Positions 1-7,931 of a stretch of DNA of 64,000 nucleotides are shown here, piece after piece. The notes beneath the pieces are model-generated. The model did not search any database and was not told the DNA's origin. It worked only from the letters and a program-made list of their open reading frames with translations. The DNA comes from Ignavibacteria bacterium (GTDB lineage Bacteria > Bacteroidota > Ignavibacteria > Tepidaquicellales > Tepidaquicellaceae): the NCBI GenBank assembly GCA_016719565.1, contig JADJYU010000012.1, forward strand, positions 124,001 to 188,000, written 5' to 3'. Position numbers and translations under genes: made by a program. Numbering within the stretch: position 1 is the first letter of the stretch; every line of letters starts with the position of its first letter.

Positions 1-195
1 AAAGCGGGGTTTTTTGTTTCCCCTCCTCCTCCCCAAGCCCCAGCTTGGGGAGGGCTGGCAGAGACGCAAAATATTGCATCTCTACCTTATGCACCGGTTT
101 CTTCTTTGTAGAAACAAATTATGATTTGACGTTGAAAAATATATTGATCATTGATAATTGATCATTGATAATTGATATTTCCACCCCTCCTTCCC
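1..195. repeat. Left copy of a ~190-bp direct duplication
   Basis: This stretch starts inside the 3' arm of a terminator hairpin and runs through a CCCCAGCTTGGGG palindrome, a segment containing GAGACGCAAAATATTGCA, and a run of 14-bp TTGATCATTGATAA units. The same order of elements returns at 494-690 almost base for base, and a third, more diverged copy lies at 2988-3104. No gene is visible before 310. Because the window opens in the same terminator that follows the DUF2188 remnant, another copy of that gene may lie just outside the window. Confidence 0.8.
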
Positions 196-309
196 AAGCC
201 CCAGCTTCCACTCCTCCTTCCCAAGCCCCAGCTTGGGAAGAGCTGTTATAGGTTTCACTCTACTTCCTAAGCCGATCCGCCCAAGCTGGGGCTTGGGCGG
301 GAGAGGAGG

Positions 310-453
310 TTAAAATCTGAAGCTGTCACTCGTGCAAGGAAGATCGCAAGGAATAAAAAGTCCGAACTTGTGATTCATAACAGGGACGGTACTATAAGCG
401 ACAAGGACAGTTACGGGAATGATCCGTTCCCGGAGAGAGATAAGGTGAAGTAA
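310..453 (+). pseudogene. DUF2188 protein remnant (C-terminal part)
   Basis: Reading from 310 gives 47 codons and then TAA at 451-453. The translation ends in a segment with SELVIHNRDG, DKDSYGNDPFP and a short basic tail, which is the conserved C-terminal half of DUF2188 proteins (small proteins of about 70-80 residues, function unknown). No start codon or N-terminal half is present: the frame begins directly at the edge of a CCAGCTTGGG repeat. The likely history is 5' truncation by repeat insertion or rearrangement. A strong terminator follows 28 bp downstream. The family identification rests on the NRDG and DKDSYGNDPFP signatures. That the gene is inactive is inference. Confidence 0.7.
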
Positions 454-480
454 GAGAAATAGATAAATCGTAATATCAGA

Positions 481-510
481 AACCCCGCTGTAAGAAAGCG
501 GGGTTTTTTG
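481..510 (+). terminator. Rho-independent terminator after DUF2188 remnant
   Basis: A perfect 9-bp stem, AACCCCGCT (481-489) and AGCGGGGTT (497-505), is followed by a T run. It sits just downstream of the DUF2188 remnant. The 3' arm and T run recur at positions 1-16. Confidence 0.85.
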
Positions 511-690
511 TTTTTCATCCTCCACCCCTCCTTCCCAAGCCCCAGCTTGGGGAGGGCTGGCAGAGACGCAAAATATTGCATCTCTACCTTATGCACCGGT
601 TTCTTCTATGTAGAAACAAATTATGATTTGACGTTGAAAAATATATTGATCATTGATAATTGATCATTGATAATTGATCATTGATAATTG
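494..690. repeat. Right copy of the ~190-bp direct duplication
   Basis: This is the second copy of 1-195, including the terminator arm, the CCAGCTTGGG palindrome, the GAGACGCAAAATATTGCA segment and at least three 14-bp TTGATCATTGATAA units that each contain a GATC site. The rest of the gene-free stretch 691-838 holds only the twin hairpins at 715-764 and further TTGATCATTGATAA-like sequence. Confidence 0.8.
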
Positions 691-714
691 AACTTTGTCT
701 GCCATAAATAAATA

Positions 715-764
715 GACCCATTAACATTGCTGTTAATGGGTCGGGCTAAGGATACTCTCCTTAG
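715..764. repeat. Twin perfect hairpins
   Basis: Two perfect inverted repeats stand side by side. The first is an 11-bp stem (GACCCATTAAC at 715-725 with GTTAATGGGTC at 732-742). The second is a 7-bp stem (CTAAGGA at 746-752 with TCCTTAG at 758-764). Neither has a T run. They lie downstream of the minus-strand antitoxin gene and may end its transcript, but that is inference. Confidence 0.6.
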
Positions 765-838
765 TGATGTAAACTTATAATTAACTTATGAATTATTAAT
801 AAACGTTTCAATACTAATCATTGATCATTAATAATTGA

Positions 839-1018
839 TCATTGATTTTTTAACGCCTGATCAGCTAAAATCGATAATTCGTTTTGAGAATTCCTGAATT
901 TGTTATACCATACTTTTTCATCTTCAATTTCATCAAGAATGATTTTAGCAATTTCATCCTGCTCATTTTCAGGGAGCTTAGAGATCCGATCAACGGCTTT
1001 TTCGAGTAATGTTGTCAT
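839..1018 (-). CDS. Small antitoxin-like protein (59 aa)
   Basis: A 59-codon frame opens with MTTLLEKAVDRISKLPENEQ, followed by an acidic helix (EIAKIILDEIEDEKVW) and a short C-terminal helix. This pattern is common in small antitoxins paired with ParE/RelE or PIN toxins in Bacteroidota and cyanobacteria. Family members usually run about 70 residues with a longer basic tail. Here the frame ends early, and its last codons and TGA coincide with the start of a TTGATCATTGAT repeat, so the tail was probably replaced by repeat DNA. No toxin gene is adjacent, making it an orphan. No clear Shine-Dalgarno is seen, which is normal for this lineage. Function is inferred from composition and family resemblance. 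Confidence 0.55.
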   Translation of the reverse strand: MTTLLEKAVDRISKLPENEQDEIAKIILDEIEDEKVWYNKFRNSQNELSILADQALKNQ

Positions 1019-1099
1019 AATATTTTTTTTAGTTTAAATTAAATCAAATTTAATTTTTATGAAATAACAAAAAATGATAATTGTCCCTCTTGTGAATGG

Positions 1100-1252
1100 A
1101 TTCCCGCCTGAAGCAGACTGTCCGAAAACAAATTCTTTATGTCTGCCTCTAAGACTCAAAGGCTCAAAGAATATTGTTTTTAGAGATTTTAAAGCCTTTG
1201 AGCCTTTGAGGTAATTTCAAATGTTTTCGGACATGCTGAAGCACGCGGGAAT
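1100..1252. repeat. Nested palindromic element (MITE-like)
   Basis: Three inverted repeats are nested: outer ATTCCCGC (1100-1107) with GCGGGAAT (1245-1252), middle TGTCCGAAAACA (1119-1130) with TGTTTTCGGACA (1222-1233), and inner CTCAAAGGCTCAAAG with CTTTGAGCCTTTGAG. The inner core recurs after plsX at 30457-30531. There is no coding capacity. The rest of the gene-free region 1019-1637 contains a diverged unit of the TAGNGGTGACAT repeat family (about 1309-1350) and nothing else I recognise. Confidence 0.65.
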
Positions 1253-1637
1253 GACAGATCTCATTGATTACTTGCCTTTTAACCCACGGCGGAGAAAAAA
1301 ATCTGATAAAATTAATAAACAGCGTAGCTGTGACATTTGCTTTTCCTATTAAGCAGGGCTTTTAACCTCTAAAATGGAGGAGGAAAGGTAATTAAATTTA
1401 TTGTAACTTTTGCTTCGGACAAATATGTTTTACTCAAATGTTTGCAAAGAGTCTGTGTGCAAAAACATGTTACCGCTTAAATATTATACAAATTTCGCTG
1501 CGTAAATCATATTAAAGAATAAACTAATTTGAATATTAATGGGAGTTTTTGTAAGTTAGATTTGTTAATTAAATTAAATCCGGTAAAAATAACAGATCCA
1601 AATTCAAGTTTTTCTGACAAAATTATTTTTAAAAATT

Positions 1638-1847
1638 ATGACAACATTTAACATAGAAATTCTCGATCCAAAAGGAAAGAAATTGCTAATGGACCTTGCT
1701 GAGTTAAGACTTATTTCCATTACTGAAAACACTGCAAATCAATTTTCTGATACAGTAAATAAAATTCGTTCTAAAAAAGCTAAATTATCTCTTTCAGATA
1801 TCACTAAAGAAGTAGAGAGTATCAGATCGAAACGTAATGCAGGGTAA
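1638..1847 (+). CDS. Antitoxin of PIN-type toxin-antitoxin pair
   Basis: This 69-residue protein overlaps the following PIN toxin by 11 bp. It begins MTTFNIEILDPKGKKLL, has a central segment on leucine and isoleucine rich helices, and ends in a charged helix with DITKEVESIRSKRNAG. That is the usual layout of antitoxins encoded directly before COG1569 PIN toxins: an N-terminal strand or DNA-binding part and a C-terminal toxin-binding helix. Such antitoxins bind and block the nuclease and normally repress their own operon. The start at 1638 is the only ATG that gives the full-length family form. Identification rests mainly on position and the conserved ends. Confidence 0.8.
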   Translation: MTTFNIEILDPKGKKLLMDLAELRLISITENTANQFSDTVNKIRSKKAKLSLSDITKEVESIRSKRNAG

Positions 1848-2247
1848 ACCCGAGAGAATTGTAGTTGATACCAATATTTTCATTAGTTTTTTGATCAGCG
1901 ACTCTTATTCAAAACTGGACAAGCATATACAAAGTAATAAGATGAGGTTACTGTTTAGTGCTGAACTATATAATGAATTCCTCGAAGTAGTAAGCAGACC
2001 AAAGTTTAAAAAATTTTTCTCAGATATAGATTTAAAGAAGTTGACTGAAAGCATTAATGAACATGCAGACTTCATAGACGTAAAAGCGCAAGTTGACATT
2101 TGCCGGGACAAAAAAGATAATTTCTTACTGGCATTATGCGAAGACGGTAAAGCGGACTATTTATTGACCGGTGATGAAGACCTCCTTGTTTTAAAAAAAT
2201 TCAAAGGAACTTCAATAATAAAAATCGCAGAATATCTGAGGAAGTAA
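1837..2247 (+). CDS. PIN-domain toxin (COG1569 type)
   Basis: This 136-residue putative toxin belongs to the PIN family (COG1569), a metal-dependent ribonuclease. The acidic residues expected for a PIN active site are visible: D11 in VVDTN, E47 in YNEF, D94 in DKKDN and D113/D115 in TGDEDLL. The phrase CRDKKDNFLLALCEDG is a hallmark of the COG1569 group. It starts inside the last codons of the antitoxin gene (ATG at 1837), so translation is probably coupled. The open frame is intact and of family length. Pairs like this are common cargo of integron cassettes, which fits the surrounding attC-like sites. Confidence 0.88.
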   Translation: MQGKPERIVVDTNIFISFLISDSYSKLDKHIQSNKMRLLFSAELYNEFLEVVSRPKFKKFFSDIDLKKLTESINEHADFIDVKAQVDICRDKKDNFLLALCEDGKADYLLTGDEDLLVLKKFKGTSIIKIAEYLRK

Positions 2248-2317
2248 GGCGAAGCAGAAAATAACAGACAGGCGCAAATTTTTTTGAGGACAGGATGGCA
2301 GACATACAACGAAAGGA

Positions 2318-2375
2318 ATATACAAATGCGAAGGTTTTTGTAATTTTGTTGCGAATATTTAAATGTTATAACTAA
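2318..2375. repeat. Dispersed repeat R2 (copy 1)
   Basis: The segment containing AATGCGAAGGTTTTTGTAA and TTGCGAATATTTAAATGTTA returns at 3415-3465 and 5332-5378. Each copy lies within about 200 bp upstream of an accessory gene. The rest of 2248-2536 has no gene. A TTTAGTTATATGAC stretch just before the next start resembles the CGTTATGC end seen at 5371. Confidence 0.6.
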
Positions 2376-2536
2376 TAAGGCGAAATTTCGATTCATAAAA
2401 ACATACATATTCGATATTTAGCTGTATGCCAGCTAAGCTGAAAATCAAATTAATCTCAGGCGAATGAAAATAATAGTACACTTATTATTTATATCGACAT
2501 TTAGTTATATGACTTCAGCTTAACAAAACTCATACA

Positions 2537-2938
2537 ATGGACTTAGAATCTGAAAAAGAAGCAGTAAAAACTTTAGTAGAAAAATTTCTATCTGCGGCCG
2601 GCAACTATGATGCAGATGCAATGTCACACATGTTTAGCGAAAATGCTAACATTAGCGGCGCTTCATTTGCAAATGGGAAATGGACAACTTTTACAATGAC
2701 TATTATAGAATTTTTGGAACTATTAAAATCCGAAATCAACCCGACAAAATACACAGAACCGGTTTCCAAATTCACAATCCATATTGAGAAAGGAATGTTA
2801 GCATTTGTGAAAGCAGATGCAACTTTAATTGTAAACGGAAAACCACAAAAGAATAATTTTGATTATTTCACACTGATTAATGAAGAAGGAAATTGGAAAA
2901 TATTGAATGGTTCATATGTATCAGTGGCGATTGAGTAA
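2537..2938 (+). CDS. NTF2-like / SnoaL-fold protein
   Basis: This 133-residue protein has the NTF2-like (SnoaL, DUF4440) pattern. An N-terminal helix (EKEAVKTLVEKFLSAAGNYD) is followed by DADAMSHMFSENANISG, a strand-rich middle, and the closing EEGNWKILNGSY strand typical of the superfamily. These cone-shaped alpha+beta barrels bind small hydrophobic ligands. Many are isomerases, polyketide cyclases or lumazine-binding-like proteins, and a substrate cannot be named here. It is flanked by R2-type repeats and lies in the cassette-like region with a second NTF2-like gene at 4641. Start codon and length are normal. No signal peptide is present. Confidence 0.75.
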   Translation: MDLESEKEAVKTLVEKFLSAAGNYDADAMSHMFSENANISGASFANGKWTTFTMTIIEFLELLKSEINPTKYTEPVSKFTIHIEKGMLAFVKADATLIVNGKPQKNNFDYFTLINEEGNWKILNGSYVSVAIE

Positions 2939-2984
2939 TAGAACGATTAGCAGTTGATGAAAATCAAACCAACAATCAGGAAAT

Positions 2985-3465
2985 TAAGGGCTGGCAGAGA
3001 CGCAATATTTTGTGTCTCTATATTATGCATCGGTTTCATCTTCGCAGAAAACAAATTATGATTTGACGTTGAAAAATATATTGATTATTGATATTTGATA
3101 ATTGATCTGTTTCGTGCAGAAAAAAATAAAAAATTTTATGTCCCCCCCCGGGGGGTTAAAATATTTTTTTTTTCTCCTACCAAAATTTCATCCGGGGTTT
3201 TTCATCTTGCAGAAAATAAATTATTATTTGACGTTGAAAAAATGTATTAATAATTAATCATTGATCATTAATAATTGATTAAACCGCGTTAGCGGTGACA
3301 TCTTTGTAGAAAATGATCTGATAAAATTAATAACCGCGTAGCGGTGACATTTTCTCTTCCTATTGCTCATTGATCATTGCTCATTGATCATTGATAATTG
3401 ATCATGCTGATTTGCAAATATGCGAAGGTTTTTGTAAGTTTGTTGCGGGTATTTAAATATCAAAG
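2985..3465. repeat. Gene-free repeat cluster
   Basis: Between 2939 and 3499 I see only repeats. There is a third copy of the left-end duplication (2988-3104), a C8/G6 block (3142-3155), and a further diverged copy of the TTTGACGTTGAAAA segment near 3220. Two units of the TAGCGGTGACAT family follow (3285-3350), the same family as the 37.7-38.2 kb array. Runs of TTGATCATTGATAA-like 14-mers and repeat R2 (3415-3465) complete the cluster. No coding frame is supported. Confidence 0.7.
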
Positions 3466-3499
3466 GGTATTTTAGGACGAACACCAAAACATAAAGACA

Positions 3500-4401
3500 A
3501 TGCAAGAAATAGGACAACAATATTCACAAGACGACAGGACTGACCCGAGCGGTTTTCTCAGACGAGCAAGACTTCATCAATCAGTTTTAGGGCAAAGCAT
3601 CTTGACTTGCCTTACGACATTTATGGCAACTGCTTGACAAAAGAGGACGGAGAGAATGGAAAAAATTTCTATGACGGTTACGGAGTTTTTGACGCAGTTA
3701 AAAAATATCGTAAGTATAACAAACCACTTTATTCAAACTTGCTTAGAAGTGAGCATATTCCGTTCAACATATTCATTCCTTTAGACAAGGACAGAAATTA
3801 TTGCAAAAACGTTATTGGCGACATTGTAAAATCAAACATCATTTCCATTGACAAAATAGAAATTGAATATGCACCAAAACCGAAAGAAAAATATTTGAAT
3901 GACAATACTTCCTTTGACGCTTATATTGAATACACAAATTTTGACGGCACGAAAGGAATGATTGGAATTGAAGTAAAATATACTGAAAAGGATTATAAAC
4001 TTCAGTCAAATTCCAAGCAAGAAAAAGACATTAACGACAAAAACTCATTGTATTTTTCTGTAACCAACAATTGCGGACTTTATAAAGCAAACGCAATTGA
4101 AGTTTTACCGACTGACAAATTTCGACAAGTATGGAGAAATCACATTCTTGGAGAAAGCATTTTACTTGTCGACAGCAATAAGTTTCAACACTTCACTTCC
4201 CTGACTTTATTTCCAGCGGACAATTCACATTTTATAAAAACAAGTAAAGAATATATTGACCTGCTTACTAACAATGACAATAAATTTTTCGCATTGACTT
4301 ATGAAGATTTCTTTGCGTTACTAAGCAAACATTGCCCTGACAGTAGCTACAAAAAATGGCTCGACTATTTGACAACAAGATATATCGTGACAAATAACTG
4401 A
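3500..4401 (+). CDS. Putative restriction endonuclease, PGN_0703-like (one frameshift)
   Basis: Rejoining two frames gives about 300 residues. The ATG at 3500 starts MQEIGQQYSQDDRTDPSGF, and the frame shifts in a TTTT run near 3584-3588 where one missing T would give ...QSVFRAKHLDLPYD. The rest reads cleanly to 4401. The protein resembles PGN_0703-family putative restriction endonucleases. A PD-(D/E)xK core is visible as FDAYIEY followed by IGIEVKYTEKDYK, which supplies the acidic residue and the E-x-K pair. It would act as a metal-dependent DNA nuclease, with target unknown. No methylase is adjacent, so it may be a solitary nuclease cassette. It is followed directly by an attC-like palindrome. 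The frameshift looks like a homopolymer sequencing error. Confidence 0.75.
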
Positions 4402-4410
4402 AAGAAAAAC

Positions 4411-4552
4411 GCCCTATAACACGGGTTTGGCAAAAGTGGCGGTTCAGTGCTCCGCAGACACATTTGTGATTAATCAAAGTTTGGTTCTCCGGATCAACAC
4501 TTGTGGTGAAAATCGCCATCTTCGCCAAGCCCGAAACCGTTAGAGGTCAGGT
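4411..4552. other. attC-like recombination site (copy A)
   Basis: This is a long imperfect palindrome between two genes. The outer stem is CGGGTTTGGC (4422-4431) with GCCAAGCCCG (4524-4533), and the inner stem is TGGCG (4437-4441) with CGCCA (4514-4518). The loop contains TTTGTGATTAATCAAAGTTT. Just outside the stem lie CTATAAC (5') and GTTAGAG (3'), near-complementary core boxes in the positions of R'' and R' of integron attC sites. Copy B at 6511-6645 shares this layout and the TTTGTG.TTAATCAA loop motif while the stems differ, as expected of attC sites conserved in structure. Confidence 0.7.
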
Positions 4553-4640
4553 TAAAACGGCAACCAAAGACAAATAAACAAACAGACAGACGAACACCAA
4601 ACATAAGCAACTAAAAACCAGCAATTTTAATATAGTATTT

Positions 4641-5000
4641 ATGACAACCCATTTTGAAAATTTAATCAATAAGGCATATCCGGCCTTTAATTCAAGAGAC
4701 CTTGACACTGCGCTTTTGACGTTTCACTCAGACGTTCAGTGGCCAAAAGCCTTTGAAGGCGGTTACGTAAACGGACACGATGAAATAAGAGAATATTGGA
4801 CAAGACAATGGACGGAAATAGATCCAACTGTTGAACCAATCGGATTTAATCAAAGACCAAACGGGACATTTGAAGTAACTGTCCGCCAGATTGTAAAAGA
4901 CCTGAAAGGAAATCTGATCTTTGACGGAGAAGTAAAACATATCTACACATTAGAAGACGGCATGTTAAGAAGAATGGATATTGAGATTGAGATTGAATAG
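4641..5000 (+). CDS. NTF2-like / SnoaL-like domain protein
   Basis: This 119-residue protein is of the SnoaL-like NTF2 superfamily. Helix 1 (MTTHFENLINKAYPAFNSRD) leads into LDTALLTFHSDVQWPKAFEGG, then GHDEIREYWTRQW, and a C-terminal strand pair with DGEVKHIYTLEDGMLRRMDI. These are the usual landmarks of the group (often annotated 'nuclear transport factor 2 family protein'). The gene follows attC-like site A by about 90 bp and is the first gene of a cassette-like interval. It is intact, with no signal peptide. The ligand or reaction cannot be deduced. Short NTF2-like proteins are frequent among gene cassettes. Confidence 0.8.
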   Translation: MTTHFENLINKAYPAFNSRDLDTALLTFHSDVQWPKAFEGGYVNGHDEIREYWTRQWTEIDPTVEPIGFNQRPNGTFEVTVRQIVKDLKGNLIFDGEVKHIYTLEDGMLRRMDIEIEIE

Positions 5001-5404
5001 GCAGAATTCAGCTGATCTCAAAGTCAACTAATACTCAGCTTTAAGAAGAACAACCAGGAATTAACCCACGGCGGAGTCTCCCCGTTCTTTGGGGACTCCG
5101 CCGATAACTGCTATTCATGGAAATAAATAAATAGTTGAATCAAATTGAACTTGAGAGCGGACTATGAAATTTAAATAAAATATATTAGAAGAATATCAAA
5201 AGCAGTTTCATCTTTGTAGAAAACAAATTATGATTTGAAATTGAAAATTGATCATTGATAATTAATAATTGATGAATTGATAATTGATCATTGATAATTG
5301 ATCATTGAAAATTGATTATGCTGGTTTGCAAATATATGAAGGTTTTTGTAAGTTTGCTGCGGGTATTTAAACGTTATGCGGCATTTTAAAGAGATATTAT
5401 TACA
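5001..5404. repeat. Gene-free repeat stretch with hairpin and half-site
   Basis: This holds a strong hairpin at 5069-5103 (CGGCGGAGTC with GACTCCGCCG, a relative of 27193-27227). A diverged TTTGTAGAAAACAAATTATGA segment from the left-end duplication and several TTGATCATTGATAA-like units follow, then repeat R2 at 5332-5378. R2 ends in AAACGTTATGCGGC (5369-5382), which resembles the 3' end of attC-like site B (ACGTTAGCGGC). It lies 22 bp before the next start codon. No gene is seen. Confidence 0.6.
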
Positions 5405-6094
5405 ATGAATGACTTCTATTTACAACCGAAGATATTTCAATGGATTAAAGCGATTATATTACTATTAGTCGGCTTTTTGCCAGCATTAGTCATTATTGAA
5501 TTAGGACATTCTCTGCCAATTTATTACTTGCTGTTCATAATTTTTGTTCCTGTTGGACAATTTGCATTTACTCCCTTTTTCAGGCTCATCGGTGTTTATA
5601 ACTACTACTCTCCAATGCTACTTGGCTATATGGCAAACAACCATCAAATAGACTTACACAGCGGGGGTAGTTTTGACTACTTATTTGTCATGAGAAAGTA
5701 TAGAGCAGGAATTGAAATAAGAACTAAGCTTTTGTTGTATCACATAGAAGGATTAATAAAAATAATTCAGCTGATCGAGAATAAAAGCATCCCGGAATCA
5801 GTAAATATCGTTGGGACATCATACTTCTTCAACAATAGGACATTAAGTAAAATAGGATTTGAGATTGTAAAACCATCATTATTTTATAGACTAAATCTAT
5901 TTATAAACTTTATAGACTTAATTTGGATGTATTCTCTTTCACAAGGAAAGTTGTCAATTCCCAAATTATGGAATGCAAAAAAAGCGAGTATATCAGGTGC
6001 TAAATTAGTTGAAAGCAAAATGGTTGTTGAAAACCTTTATGACAAAATGAAAAGAAGAACGACAACATTATATCGGGAAACTTACAAAATATGA
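5405..6094 (+). CDS. Unknown membrane-associated protein (229 aa)
   Basis: I do not recognise a family. The N-terminal 90 residues hold two or three hydrophobic segments (about residues 14-34, 38-60 and a weaker one near 65-80). A soluble region with FVMRKYRAGIEIRTKLLLYH follows, then another hydrophobic stretch around LFYRLNLFINFIDLIW and a basic C-terminus. The gene overlaps the next one by 4 bp (ATGA), so the two are probably translated together and may form a membrane complex. The pair sits between an attC-like half-site and attC-like site B, so it may be one two-gene cassette. Open frame intact. Confidence 0.7.
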   Translation: MNDFYLQPKIFQWIKAIILLLVGFLPALVIIELGHSLPIYYLLFIIFVPVGQFAFTPFFRLIGVYNYYSPMLLGYMANNHQIDLHSGGSFDYLFVMRKYRAGIEIRTKLLLYHIEGLIKIIQLIENKSIPESVNIVGTSYFFNNRTLSKIGFEIVKPSLFYRLNLFINFIDLIWMYSLSQGKLSIPKLWNAKKASISGAKLVESKMVVENLYDKMKRRTTTLYRETYKI

Positions 6095-6489
6095 ATACAT
6101 CAAAGAGTTTATATTATTGGTTAGCCTTGTTTGCGATTTGCTTTATAACATATCAACAAATAATTGACAGCATAAGACCAAATTACAGTGGCGACAGTAT
6201 TACTGTTAAATACTTGCTGGGTATTGCACCTAACTTTTTCCCGGCAATAGGAATACCTGCATTGTTTGTTGTTTTAATTCCTCAAATGAAAAGGACAAAT
6301 AAATGGCTGAACGAAAACAAATACATAACTGCAAATATAATTTCACTAACAGGACTTATATTGTGGGAATTTATTCAAGGGACTTCAAAAAAATTACACT
6401 TTGACTGGAACGATATTCTTTGGACAGTAATAGGTGCTTTTGTTTTTCAACTAACATGGACAATAACCCCAGACAGATATAAAGTATGA
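6091..6489 (+). CDS. Unknown small membrane protein (132 aa)
   Basis: Four hydrophobic segments are visible (roughly residues 8-26, 43-66, 81-97 and 109-127), joined by short charged loops such as IPQMKRTNKWLNENK. The protein is therefore likely an integral membrane protein with about four helices. It starts in the stop codon of the preceding gene (ATGA overlap). Seen but not explained: acidic and aromatic residues cluster near FDWNDILW before the last helix. The gene ends 20 bp before attC-like site B. No family can be named. Confidence 0.65.
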   Translation: MNTSKSLYYWLALFAICFITYQQIIDSIRPNYSGDSITVKYLLGIAPNFFPAIGIPALFVVLIPQMKRTNKWLNENKYITANIISLTGLILWEFIQGTSKKLHFDWNDILWTVIGAFVFQLTWTITPDRYKV

Positions 6490-6510
6490 AGGAACGTAAA
6501 GAAAAAAGAC

Positions 6511-6645
6511 CCCATAACAGCAGCTACCCAAAAGGCGGGGTTTCGTATTCCAAAGAGAGTTTTGTGGTTAATCAAGTATTATTTTTTCAAATCAAGTTTT
6601 GTGGTAAAAGTCCCGCCCTTCGGGTAGCTGCAAAACGTTAGCGGC
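6511..6645. other. attC-like recombination site (copy B)
   Basis: The outer stem is a perfect 10-bp pair, GCAGCTACCC (6520-6529) with GGGTAGCTGC (6622-6631). The next stem is GGCGGG (6534-6539) with CCCGCC (6612-6617). The loop carries TTTGTGGTTAATCAAG as in copy A. Flanking boxes are CCCATAAC on the left and GTTAGCGG on the right. It lies between the membrane-protein pair and the YdeI-like gene. Confidence 0.72.
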
Positions 6646-6678
6646 AAGCACACAGAACCGAAAAAACGACAAAGTAAT

Positions 6679-7257
6679 ATGACTAAATTAAATACTATTC
6701 CAATAAAAGAATTCAAAACTGCGAAATCATTTGAAACCTGGCTCCAAAAGAATCACGGTAACTCAAATGGGATTTGGCTTAAAATATACAAGAAAAATTC
6801 CGGAGAAAAGACCGTCAGTTATGCAGAAGCGCTTGATGCAGCACTTTGTTACGGGTGGATTGATGGTCAAAGTAAAGCATATGACGAACAAGCCTGGTTG
6901 CAAAAGTTTTGTCCCCGAAGAGAAAAAAGTATCTGGTCTAAAATAAATACCGGACACGTTGCAAGATTAATCAATGAAGGAAGAATGAGAACCGCAGGAT
7001 TAAAAGCTGTCGAAAAAGCCAAAGCAAACGGTAATTGGGAAAGGGCATACGATCCCCCGGGCAAAATGACTATACCGGAAGACTTTCTAAAAGAACTTAG
7101 CAAAAACAAAAAAGCAGAAGCTTTTTTTATGGGTCTCAATAAGACCAATCTTTTCTCCATTGGATTTCGACTTCAGACCGCAAAAAAACAGGAGACAAGA
7201 GAAAAGCGGATGAAAGAAATTATTAAAAAGCTGGCAAACGGTGAGAAATTTAATTAA
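6679..7257 (+). CDS. YdeI/OmpD-associated family protein
   Basis: This 192-residue protein matches the YdeI/OmpD-associated family, often annotated as bacteriocin-protection proteins. Landmarks are FKTAKSFETWLQKNHGN, GIWLKIYKKNSGEKTVSYAEALD, ALCYGWIDGQSKAYDEQAWLQ and FCPRREKSIWSK, followed by a C-terminal helical part (EDFLKELSKNKKAEAFF) and a basic tail (ETREKRMKEIIKKLANGEKF). Length is normal and no signal peptide is present, so it is likely cytoplasmic. The biochemical role is not established. It follows attC-like site B by about 35 bp and could be a single-gene cassette. Confidence 0.85.
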   Translation: MTKLNTIPIKEFKTAKSFETWLQKNHGNSNGIWLKIYKKNSGEKTVSYAEALDAALCYGWIDGQSKAYDEQAWLQKFCPRREKSIWSKINTGHVARLINEGRMRTAGLKAVEKAKANGNWERAYDPPGKMTIPEDFLKELSKNKKAEAFFMGLNKTNLFSIGFRLQTAKKQETREKRMKEIIKKLANGEKFN

Positions 7258-7931
7258 ATGATCAAACTTCAGCACGATTTCATCCGGGACGGGAAAACAC
7301 TATTCAATTTATTTATTTGCTGCTTCTCAATGATCTTTGCCTGTGATCAGCAGCGGTATCTGCAAATTGCAGCGTTAATGCTTATCATATTTTATTAAAA
7401 CCTTAACGGAATATTCATGCCAGTTTTAGATTCAGATAAAAACTATCTGAACCTGAATGAACATGTTAACCAAACCGGGAGATGGATGTGAGGTAAAGAG
7501 GGGAGAAAAATTCCAAATCATTGATAATTGAACATTGATAATTGATAATTGATTATGGGCTTTAGCCCGCGGGAGGAAATATCAAGATCAAATTGGAATA
7601 ATTGATCATTGATAATTAATCATTGAAAATTGATTATGATAATTAATCATTGATAATTGAATTTGCCGTAATAAAAAATTTATGGGCATTATAAATTTTA
7701 ATTGAAATTACTGATGTAATGATTTATTTTATAGAAATATATGACAAGACGTAAAAATATGAAAGCAAGACCTTGTATGATCACGAGACACTATTCAGTT
7801 TTTAATTGAGAAGTGACCACCGAAATATTCACAGTGAAACAGGGTATACTCTTAAATGAAGGTTTTATTTTATATTATTATTAGATAGCTACTATTTTTT
7901 AATGCTACAGTATGAAGCAAGGAAGCATGAC
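7258..7931. repeat. Gene-free stretch with 14-bp TTGATAATTGATCA repeats
   Basis: No gene is supported. At 7517-7560 and 7595-7670 the stretch holds runs of TTGATAATTGATCATTGA-type units, separated by a CCCGCGGG palindrome near 7566. The remainder (7258-7510 and 7680-7931) shows no recognisable feature. Confidence 0.55.

Noticed and set aside
310..596. Minus-strand open frames at the left end
   Set aside because: They are antisense to the DUF2188 remnant and the terminator, and they read through repeats.
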